64,000 nt of DNA from JBAVVD01 sp049697115. GTDB lineage: Bacteria; Acidobacteriota; Aminicenantia; Aminicenantales; UBA4085. Under the pieces are notes generated by a model, which saw only the letters and a program-made list of their open reading frames with translations, ran no database searches and was not told the DNA's origin. Shown here piece by piece: positions 1 through 6,339 of the stretch (positions are counted from its first letter, which is position 1; each line of letters begins with the position of its first letter). Location of the stretch: assembly GCA_049697115.1 (NCBI GenBank), contig JBAVVD010000016.1, positions 1 through 64,000 on the forward strand, read 5' to 3'. Both the position numbers and the translations under genes were made by a program.

Positions 1-32
1 GTCAAGGGATTATTTGCTATTTTCTTGGCTGC

Positions 33-108
33 GGCGCTATCGTCTAGAGGCCCAGGACAGGTTGTTCTCAGCCATCAGACCGGGGTTCGAATCCCCGTAG
101 CGCTGCCA
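33..108 (+). tRNA. tRNA-Glu (anticodon CTC)
   Basis: Cloverleaf read by eye: acceptor strand 33-39 pairs with 98-104 (one G-T at the end), a Glu-type D arm (GTCT AGAGGCCC AGGAC), anticodon loop TTCTCAG, T arm CGGGG/CCCCG around TTCGAAT, discriminator G105 and an encoded CCA at 106-108. Segment lengths match the standard bacterial tRNA-Glu. The anticodon stem is weak (GGTTG against CCATC, with one T-C mismatch and one G-T), so mild decay is possible. A tRNA scan score would settle this. Confidence 0.88.
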
Positions 109-232
109 GCTTATTTCCCAAATTTTCAATGTTTTAGGTCTTCCTGATTTTCAACCGCTGTACTATATTTTCAGCGTAAGACAGCTCAACTTGTTACGTA
201 TTTGCAACGCGGGGAGAGGTCTGCTTGAAAAA

Positions 233-284
233 AAGCAGCTGACTCTTAATCCGCGGGTTGGAAGTTTGAGTCCTCCACGGATCA
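233..284 (+). pseudogene. 3'-half remnant of a tRNA-Lys (CTT)
   Basis: From the anticodon loop (CTCTTAA, 243-249) through the variable loop, T arm (TTTGAGT loop, 265-271) and 3' acceptor strand (277-283) the sequence reads as a tRNA-Lys. The 5' acceptor strand and a proper D arm are absent: nothing upstream pairs with the 3' strand ACGGATC. The 3' side of the anticodon stem is intact while the 5' side is degenerate, and the T stem has one mismatch. A non-functional 3' fragment fits best, of the kind left by tRNA-targeted integration. Confidence 0.6.
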
Positions 285-406
285 ATTTCTTTATCCCCGA
301 TTTTTCAATCACTTGCCCTGATTTTTCTTATTAGCCTGAGTTAGCCAAACTGAGCAATTTTTAGCGATTTTGTCCACACCGTGTCCACACGGGGTATTTG
401 AGGGAT

Positions 407-468
407 TAGTCTAGTAGAGTAGTGGACTTCGAATCCAAAGGTCGGGGGTTCAAATCCCTCCGGGCGCG
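407..468 (+). pseudogene. 3'-half remnant of a tRNA-Arg (TCG)
   Basis: The sequence from the anticodon loop CTTCGAA (427-433, anticodon TCG) through a perfect T arm (GGGGG TTCAAAT CCCTC) to the 3' acceptor strand CGGGCGC (461-467) matches a bacterial tRNA-Arg. The expected 5' strand GCGCCCG and a canonical D arm are missing, and no CCA is encoded. As with the Lys-like fragment 180 bases upstream, conservation begins at the anticodon loop. Confidence 0.6.
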
Positions 469-617
469 CTGCCTATTCCTCTACTTTTAAGTCGATTTTA
501 AGCCATGTCCTTTCAATCCTAGCCCCATAGTTTTAGCTTAATTCAACCGGATCTGTCACGGCGTCACACCGCCAAGGAGGGAATCGAGGGGGGAGGATGG
601 CGCCGGGGAATGTCAAA

Positions 618-1166
618 CTATACCCGATTTTTCCATTCCCTGTAGCGCTTGAGATAATCTTCGGCCGCTTTGTCGGGGGGGAGAGAAAGGCAGGCCGCAA
701 GGCTTTTGACGTGGGATTTTAAATAGGCCTCTTCGGGAAGGTCTTTAAAGTTTTCCTCTTCGACGCTTTTGAGCAGTTCGATGCGCAGTTTCAGTTGGCC
801 GGATATATCGGAAAGCTCGATTCCCAACTTCTCCCTGACCTCTTTAAGAAATTTCCCGCTGAAGGAGGGGCATTCCGTCTGGCCATCGGGTGATGGTATT
901 TTGAAAGAGTAGACATCCATCGGCAGACGGGATTTTTGGAACTCGCCTTTGTTGAGAAGGAGAAGTTTTGTGTAAGCGTCCTCGATTTGATGGAGGATCT
1001 TTTTTCTCATTCGTTTCGGGAATTCCTCACCCAGGGGAGCCAGGACAATGGAGTCTGAGGAGTAGAGTTTTTCCAATCGCATATAGGCATTTTTTATTTC
1101 CTGGAGTGAGGCATTGGGGCTCAATTCCAGAATTTCAAAATATTTTTTGATATTTTCTTGGGACAT
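618..1166 (-). CDS. J-domain-like plus RodZ-type HTH protein
   Basis: This 182-residue protein has two recognisable parts. Residues 5-70 follow the J-domain pattern (KYFEILELSPNASLQEIK, then a helix ending in QIEDAYTKLL), but the HPD tripeptide that activates Hsp70 is replaced by SSD, so classical DnaJ activity is unlikely. Residues 103-178 resemble the RodZ/YfgA cytoplasmic helix-turn-helix (HTH_25). The start codon overlaps the stop of the upstream MinD-like gene by one base (TAATG), implying translational coupling. Inference: an adaptor that binds a partner, possibly at the membrane, together with the ATPase. It could also be a DNA-binding regulator. Exact role unknown. Confidence 0.7.
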   Translation of the reverse strand: MSQENIKKYFEILELSPNASLQEIKNAYMRLEKLYSSDSIVLAPLGEEFPKRMRKKILHQIEDAYTKLLLLNKGEFQKSRLPMDVYSFKIPSPDGQTECPSFSGKFLKEVREKLGIELSDISGQLKLRIELLKSVEEENFKDLPEEAYLKSHVKSLAACLSLPPDKAAEDYLKRYREWKNRV

Positions 1167-2101
1167 TAAAATACCTGAGGAATGCCGGTTTCCTTCCCCA
1201 GAATCAGGTTTTCAGCCAGTGTCTCAATTTCTCTGGCGCAGCCGGTGGACATATAATAAAGCATGAACGGGCGCCGCTCTCGGATGGACCTCCAGACCGA
1301 GTCGTCATATTCAATGTATCCGGCATAGTGAATGGGAATGCCCAGATGTTTTGAGAGGACGCTTTTGACGGAGGATCCGATGAGGATTTCCTGGCTGTTG
1401 CGGACCATGTTGAGAATGATATAGACCTGGAAGCCGGCCAGCTCGTTCTCCAGGATATTTCCGATGTAAGAAAAGCTGTTTTTCAGGTAGTCAATCAGCT
1501 CCCTCAGGCTCTTTATTCCGTAGCTGTCTCGCCTGTCCCAGATGTGCTGGGCGATCTCTTTGAATCCGTAGTCCTTTAATGTTCTTTGCACTTTCCGGAA
1601 CAGAGAGTTCTTGATGAAATGGTACATGTTTTCAATGGCAATCACCTCGGGAACCAGGACGACAATCATCTTGTCGGCGATTAAAAATGTATCGACGGTA
1701 TTATTGTGACTTCCGGCGCCCAGATCAATGAGAACATGGCGGGCATTGAGCTTCATAATCTGCCGGAGGAGTTTGAGCTTCTGAGAGAATCGGATGCTAT
1801 CGGTGGAGATGGAATGGATATCGCCTGTGATCAGGCTCATGTTTTCGATATCCGTATGGACGGCAAGCTCCGAGAGGGAAGATCCATTCTCGAAAAAGCC
1901 CGTTAAAGATTTTCGAGGTCTATTGAGGCCAAAGAAAGAATGGAGGTTTGCGCCGCCGATGTCCAGGTCGACAAGGATGACTTTTTTCCCCTTTTTCGCC
2001 AGGCAGGTGCCGAGGCTGCTGACCAGAAAGGTTTTTCCTGTGCCGCCCTTACCGCCTCCGATGGCCCAAATCTCTCCCTCTTTTTCCCTCGGAACTGTCA
2101 T
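1166..2101 (-). CDS. MinD/ParA-family ATPase
   Basis: A deviant Walker A motif (GGGKGGTGKT) lies close to the N-terminus, followed by the VDLDIGGANLH segment typical of MinD/FleN-like P-loop ATPases and a later IDLGAG switch region. At about 311 residues it is longer than MinD, like the FlhG/FleN group. I chose the ATG at 2101 because MinD-family proteins start just before the P-loop; a TTG at 2137 would add 12 residues and neither start has a strong ribosome site. Such ATPases position structures at the pole, midcell or membrane. No flagellar or division genes are adjacent, and the coupled downstream gene is the J-like/HTH protein. Cargo cannot be named from sequence. Confidence 0.85.
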   Translation of the reverse strand: MTVPREKEGEIWAIGGGKGGTGKTFLVSSLGTCLAKKGKKVILVDLDIGGANLHSFFGLNRPRKSLTGFFENGSSLSELAVHTDIENMSLITGDIHSISTDSIRFSQKLKLLRQIMKLNARHVLIDLGAGSHNNTVDTFLIADKMIVVLVPEVIAIENMYHFIKNSLFRKVQRTLKDYGFKEIAQHIWDRRDSYGIKSLRELIDYLKNSFSYIGNILENELAGFQVYIILNMVRNSQEILIGSSVKSVLSKHLGIPIHYAGYIEYDDSVWRSIRERRPFMLYYMSTGCAREIETLAENLILGKETGIPQVF

Positions 2102-2202
2102 GTTATTATAATAACCTAAGTTCGATGATTTAAACAAGATGGAAATTAGGCCTTTAATTGACAGGAGGCTATTCTCGTGTTAAGTTTAACCGAGGCAGAA
2201 AA

Positions 2203-3486
2203 ATGAAGTGTCCTTCCTGCCAGACCGAAAATCTTCCTGACAGCCGCTTCTGCCATAAATGCGCCACCCCTCTTGAGAAAGAGCCGCAGCCTCCTTTTTC
2301 CTTCACCAAGACCATGCAGACGCCTTTTGCGGAGCTTTCCAGGGGCAGTCTTTTTGCCGGCCGGTATGAAGTGATTGAAATGTTGGGCCGGGGCGGGATG
2401 GGTAAAGTTTACAAGGTTTATGACCGGAAGGTCAATGAAGCGGTCGCCCTAAAGATTCTAAAACCTGAGATTGGATTCAATGAAAAGGCCGTAGAGCGGC
2501 TGAAGAATGAGCTGAGATATGCCCGCAAGATCTCCCACAGGAATGTCTGCCGCATGTATGATCTGGGAACAGAAGAAATGACTCATTTCATCACCATGGA
2601 ATATGTGGAAGGTGAAGATCTGAAAGCATTTATGTCCAGGGCGGGTCAGCTCACAATCGGAAAGGTCCTCCGCATCGTCCGGCAGGTATGCGAAGGGCTT
2701 GTGGAGGCCCATAGAATCGGCGTGGTCCATCGGGACCTGAAACCGCAGAATATCATGATCGACAAGGAAGGGAATGTTCGGATTATGGATTTCGGTCTCG
2801 CCCGCTCTCTGGAGACGGAAGGCCTCACGGGATCAGGTGTCATGCTCGGGACTCCGGAGTACATGTCCCCGGAACAGGTGGATCTGAAGGAGGTGGACCG
2901 GCGCTCGGATATCTATTCCCTGGGGATCATTCTCTATGAGATGCTGGCAGGGAAAATGCCCTTTGAAGGAGAAACACCGCTGAGCCTTGCCATGAAGCAC
3001 AAGAGCGAAAAGCCGAAGGACGTCCGCGAATTGAATCCGCTGCTTCCGGCCGGGCTTTCGCGGCTGGTCATGAATTGTCTGGAAAAAGACCGTGAGAGGC
3101 GGTATCAAAGCGTCCATGAGCTGTTGGCGGATTTGGCCCGCAGTGAAAAAGAGATACCCTCAGTGGAGAGGGTCACTCCCCGGAAGGAGCCCCTTTCGAC
3201 AAGAGAAATTACGGTCACTTTTCGCCTAAGGAAAATGCTCCTTCCCGCTCTTTCTGTGCTGGTTTTAATCATCGCAGGTATTTTGATACTCAGGAGCGTT
3301 ATCGTGCGGAAAGAGATTTCTTCTCAGGATCAGATTTCCAGCACGGAACGGTCAGGTCCGATGGCGTCTCCGGGTGGAAAGGAAGCCGTTCCTGGTCAGC
3401 CCAGAGCGGATATTCTCGGCCGTTTGGGCAACGAAATCTCTAAATTCATGTCAAAGGACCTGGCGGATGTGAAAGACACAGAATGA
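2203..3486 (+). CDS. Zinc-ribbon Ser/Thr protein kinase (paralogue 1)
   Basis: This 427-residue membrane kinase begins with a zinc ribbon (C3, C6, C17, C20), as do its two paralogues in this window, which is why the ATG at 2203 (CGAGG upstream) is chosen over 2158. The Hanks-type kinase domain spans about 55-315 with a glycine-rich loop (GRGGMGKVYK), VALK lysine, HRDLKPQN catalytic loop, DFG and a TPEYMSPEQ P+1 segment, all intact, so it should be active. One transmembrane helix follows at about 345-365, then a short tail. The stop codon overlaps the start of the next gene (ATGA). The likely role is membrane signalling by phosphorylation; substrates are unknown. Confidence 0.93.
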   Translation: MKCPSCQTENLPDSRFCHKCATPLEKEPQPPFSFTKTMQTPFAELSRGSLFAGRYEVIEMLGRGGMGKVYKVYDRKVNEAVALKILKPEIGFNEKAVERLKNELRYARKISHRNVCRMYDLGTEEMTHFITMEYVEGEDLKAFMSRAGQLTIGKVLRIVRQVCEGLVEAHRIGVVHRDLKPQNIMIDKEGNVRIMDFGLARSLETEGLTGSGVMLGTPEYMSPEQVDLKEVDRRSDIYSLGIILYEMLAGKMPFEGETPLSLAMKHKSEKPKDVRELNPLLPAGLSRLVMNCLEKDRERRYQSVHELLADLARSEKEIPSVERVTPRKEPLSTREITVTFRLRKMLLPALSVLVLIIAGILILRSVIVRKEISSQDQISSTERSGPMASPGGKEAVPGQPRADILGRLGNEISKFMSKDLADVKDTE

Positions 3487-4115
3487 TTATAGAGGGGATC
3501 AAGGGTTTCCTCCCGGCCGACAGTCCGTATCGGGAAGCCTTGGATAAGGCTCATGAAAGCCTCCAGGAAAGTCAGAAACTGCGCGCGGGAGGGGATGTCA
3601 AAGGAGCGGAGAGGAGCAATCAGGAAGTCCAGACAGAGATGAAACGATTGCTGTCTCTTGTCTCGCAAAGAGAATCTGCCCAGGAGGCCAGAAGGGCGAT
3701 GACGGAGGCCAAGGCACAGACGGAACAAAAGAGTTCCGGAGAGAAAAACATGCTGTATCGGCTGGCCGGCTATGAGGAAGCCAATGCGGATGAGGCCTTT
3801 GCCAGAAATGATTTTTCCGGGGCAAACGCTCTCTATCGGGTTCTCGGGCAAATCTACACCCTCTGTGGTCAGTGCGTAAAGGATGAAAATTGCGTCCAAA
3901 TAATGCAGTCCTTTGTCAAGACGCTCAGAAGCGAAGTGGAAAAGATGAGCCCTGATTTCGTCGATCAATGGCTGTATGGATACGCCAAAGAGATTGAGAA
4001 TCAGGCACTTTCCTTTCAAGCCAGAGAGGGATTCACCAACGCCGCCGGCGCCTATCTTCAGGCCGCTTTTCTCTATGAAAAGATTAAAGAAAACGCGGCC
4101 GACCAAAGGAAATAA
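3483..4115 (+). CDS. Helical (TPR-like) partner of the upstream kinase
   Basis: A 210-residue protein, mostly charged helix, with repeated AREAL/YREALDKAHESL-type patterns that suggest coiled coil or degenerate TPR packing. I recognise no catalytic motif. Two cysteines at about 128 and 131 lie in LCGQCVKDENC. Its ATG overlaps the kinase stop (ATGA), so the two are probably translated together. The paralogous kinases at 14457-16295 and 45507-48065 carry TPR-type repeats in the same polypeptide after the membrane helix, so this gene may be the split-off equivalent, or the boundary may be a frameshift. Function unknown. Confidence 0.7.
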   Translation: MIIEGIKGFLPADSPYREALDKAHESLQESQKLRAGGDVKGAERSNQEVQTEMKRLLSLVSQRESAQEARRAMTEAKAQTEQKSSGEKNMLYRLAGYEEANADEAFARNDFSGANALYRVLGQIYTLCGQCVKDENCVQIMQSFVKTLRSEVEKMSPDFVDQWLYGYAKEIENQALSFQAREGFTNAAGAYLQAAFLYEKIKENAADQRK

Positions 4116-4211
4116 AGACATTCTTAATTCCCATCCCCGGATTACAGGGGAGGAGGTGTTCTGGCCGAAATTCCCGATTTCAACGTGGTATGCAACGAAA
4201 TACAAGGAGGA

Positions 4212-4259
4212 ATGATTAACACTAAAGGAGGGAACGAATTAAATCAACTAAAAAAATAG
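4212..4259 (+). CDS. Possible 15-residue leader peptide
   Basis: An ATG at 4212 sits just after a strong ribosome site (AAGGAGG, 4204-4210) and opens a 15-codon frame, rich in Asn and Lys, that ends with TAG at 4257, directly against the -35 box of the blaI promoter. There is no homology I can name. It may be a translated short peptide, a relic, or chance. Confidence 0.25.
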   Translation: MINTKGGNELNQLKK

Positions 4260-4288
4260 TTGACAAACTAATTAGTTAGTTATATATT
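4260..4288 (+). promoter_or_regulatory. blaI-blaR1 promoter with embedded operator
   Basis: A near-consensus sigma-70 promoter: TTGACA at 4260-4265, a 17-base spacer and TATATT at 4283-4288. The spacer holds a perfect 12-base palindrome AACTAATTAGTT (4266-4277), placed where a dimeric repressor would block polymerase. BlaI/MecI/CopY regulators bind dyads in their own promoters, so autoregulation is the natural reading. Confidence 0.75.
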
Positions 4289-4330
4289 ATTATTGCCATG
4301 AAAGAATTGACAAGAGCCTAAGAACAGATC

Positions 4331-4684
4331 ATGCAAATCCTCTGGCAGCTTGAGAAAAGTTTTGTCAAGGATATTCTGGAGAATTTGCCCGAACCAAAGC
4401 CGGCCTATAACACAGTGTCCACAATTGTCCGGATTCTGGAAAAGAAGGGGTTCGTCTCTCACAAAGCCTACGGTAAAACCCATGAATATTTTCCACTCAT
4501 CTCCAAGGATGCCTATAAAAAATTTTTCATCCGGTCTTTGGTCAATAACTATTTCGGAAATTCCTACCGTGAGTTGGTTTCTTTTTTTGCCCGGGATAAA
4601 AACATGACCGTCATCGAACTGGAAAGCCTCAAAAAAATTATCAGCGAAGAAATCCAAAAGCAAAAAGCCAGAGAAGATGAATAG
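4331..4684 (+). CDS. BlaI/MecI-family repressor with an N-terminal nonsense codon
   Basis: The winged-helix repressor core is clear (QILWQLEKSFVKDILENLP, then NTVSTIVRILEKKGFVSHK and a C-terminal dimerisation helix region). The family normally starts MKELT(K/R)AEEQ; here that start exists at 4298 (ATG), but codon 8 is TAA (4319-4321) where Glu is expected. The frame continues intact after it. I therefore list the ATG at 4331 (old Met12) as the only start giving the full remaining 117 residues, though it lacks a good ribosome site and drops part of the first helix. Alternatives are readthrough, reinitiation, or a base-calling error. It overlaps the downstream blaR1-like gene by 8 bases, the usual pairing. 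Confidence 0.8.
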   Translation: MQILWQLEKSFVKDILENLPEPKPAYNTVSTIVRILEKKGFVSHKAYGKTHEYFPLISKDAYKKFFIRSLVNNYFGNSYRELVSFFARDKNMTVIELESLKKIISEEIQKQKAREDE

Positions 4685-6104
4685 TTTTATCCGCTACCTT
4701 CTGGAATCCGGCGTTTGCCTGATGCTTTTCTATGTCATTTACTGGGCGGTCTTAAAAAAAGAGACTTATTTTTTTCTCAACCGGTTGTACCTGGTTTTTT
4801 CAGTCCTCGCTGCGCTGGTTATTCCTCTGCTGAATTTTCCATCTCCCCTCATCTCCCGGCAACTGATGACCGATCCGGGAGTCGGAGACATTTCCTCCCT
4901 GCCTCAGACGCACGCCGTCGGTATTGTGGATATGGCCCTGTGGATTTACATTCTGGGGGCGGCGATATTGCTGATCCGCTTCTTTGTCAAGTTGATTCAG
5001 CTTTTCATGGTCGTCAAAAAATATGGGATCCAGAAGCACGATGGATTGAATATCGTCTTTGTGGAGGAGAGCTGTTCTCCTTTTTCATTTTTTAACAACA
5101 TATTCCTCAACCGGTCGCAACTCTCGGAGATAAACTTCGACAGAATCATTATCCATGAGAAGGTTCATATCCATCAGTGGCATTCGATGGATATTTTGAT
5201 TATAGAACTGGTCACGATTTTTCAATGGTTGAATCCTTTTGTATGGCCATACAGAAAATCTCTAAAGGAAACCCATGAGTACCTGGCGGATAATGCGGTC
5301 ATTGCGCAGGGCTGCAGCACGGCCAGGTATCAGCGGCTCATATTCGAGCAGCTCGTGGGTCTGGAATTGTTTGAATTCACAAACAATTTCAAACAATCAG
5401 ACATCAAAAGGAGACTAACCATGATGACTAAAATCAGGTCCAACGGCCGGGCCAGGCTCAAGGTGTTCTTGCTGGTCCCCGCCGCAGTTCTTTTGACGCT
5501 GGTCTTTGCTGAACCCCGGCTTTCCGGAGAAATATCCCGGGGAGAAAGGAGTGAGGCTGCTCTGGCTTCTCAGCCGGATTCCGGCGCGCCGGTGGGTCCG
5601 GCTCTGATCGAAGAGCAGAAAAAGGCCGAAGAGTTAAAGAAGGAAGAAATCGCGGCACAGAGCGAAGAGGAACAGAAGAAGAAGCAGATGGAGATGGAGA
5701 AAGAAATGAGGATGTTGAAAGAGAAAGAGGCGATAATCCGGGAAAAGCTGGAAACTGTTGAAAACGCCGAGGACAAGGCAAAGCTGAAAAAGTCCCTGGA
5801 AGAAGTGCTGAAGAAAGAAGCGAAAATAAAGTCTGTGCAGGCGGGATATGCCACCGGTCAAAACGCGGCGGAAGAAGGAGGGATCGCGACTCTTGCCAAA
5901 GCCAAAGAAAAACTGATGATGTTGAAGGAGAAGGAACTGAAGATAAGGACAATGCTGGAAACGGTCGAAGAGGCCGAGAAAAAAGCGGAGCTGAAAGAAA
6001 AACTCCAGATGGTGCTGCAGCAGGAGGCCGAATTGAAGAGTCTGATCGAGGAAATCGCCAGAAAGGCCGAGAAATTGGAGGAACAGAAGGAAAAGAATAA
6101 GTAA
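4677..6104 (+). CDS. BlaR1/MecR1-like M56 membrane peptidase
   Basis: A 475-residue protein with four membrane segments (about 7-25, 37-55, 86-112 and 262-279) and a cytoplasmic M56 zinc-peptidase loop: HEKVH at 160-164 gives the HExxH motif, with the downstream ETHEYLADN segment supplying the third ligand. In this family, activation of the protease cleaves the partner BlaI repressor. The usual penicillin-sensor domain is absent. Instead the part after the last helix (about 310-475) is a Lys/Glu-rich coiled coil with two copies of a 42-residue unit (346-387 and 415-456, each starting MLKEKE). The start overlaps the end of blaI. The signal sensed is unknown; a beta-lactam is not implied. Confidence 0.85.
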   Translation: MNSFIRYLLESGVCLMLFYVIYWAVLKKETYFFLNRLYLVFSVLAALVIPLLNFPSPLISRQLMTDPGVGDISSLPQTHAVGIVDMALWIYILGAAILLIRFFVKLIQLFMVVKKYGIQKHDGLNIVFVEESCSPFSFFNNIFLNRSQLSEINFDRIIIHEKVHIHQWHSMDILIIELVTIFQWLNPFVWPYRKSLKETHEYLADNAVIAQGCSTARYQRLIFEQLVGLELFEFTNNFKQSDIKRRLTMMTKIRSNGRARLKVFLLVPAAVLLTLVFAEPRLSGEISRGERSEAALASQPDSGAPVGPALIEEQKKAEELKKEEIAAQSEEEQKKKQMEMEKEMRMLKEKEAIIREKLETVENAEDKAKLKKSLEEVLKKEAKIKSVQAGYATGQNAAEEGGIATLAKAKEKLMMLKEKELKIRTMLETVEEAEKKAELKEKLQMVLQQEAELKSLIEEIARKAEKLEEQKEKNK

Positions 6105-6114
6105 TCTGAGGTCC

Positions 6115-6150
6115 AGGGAGCCAGGGTTCAGGGCTCTGGCTCCCTTTTTT
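6115..6150 (+). terminator. Rho-independent terminator after the blaR1-like gene
   Basis: A perfect 9-base stem, GGGAGCCAG (6116-6124) with CTGGCTCCC (6136-6144), extended by one A-T pair, has an 11-base loop and is followed directly by six T residues (6145-6150). It lies 12 bases after the stop codon. Confidence 0.9.
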
Positions 6151-6222
6151 GTGCCACGCCAGGATTCACACGCCAGGATACATAAATCCTCCGGCCATTA
6201 AAAATCCTTAAGTTTTATGTTC

Positions 6223-6252
6223 TTGACTTCGATCTCCGGCCGCAAATATACT
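6223..6252 (+). promoter_or_regulatory. Candidate promoter of the ggt gene
   Basis: TTGACT (6223-6228), an 18-base spacer and TATACT (6247-6252), placed between the preceding terminator and the gamma-glutamyltranspeptidase start at 6340. Confidence 0.5.
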
Positions 6253-6339
6253 TTTTTCACGATGTGCGGTATTGATTCTGTGCCTGACGGGATGGAATTT
6301 GGGCGGAACCAGATACAAATCACTCAATCAGGAGGGAAA

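Noticed and set aside
407..468. Intact tRNA-Arg
   Set aside because: The 5' acceptor strand cannot be found; only the 3' part is conserved.
3396..4205. Open frame of about 270 codons on the minus strand under the kinase partner
   Set aside because: No recognisable domain; the plus-strand gene is coupled to the kinase and more protein-like.
4331..6104. Beta-lactam resistance operon
   Set aside because: Although BlaI/BlaR1-like, there is no beta-lactamase or penicillin-sensor domain, so resistance is not supported.
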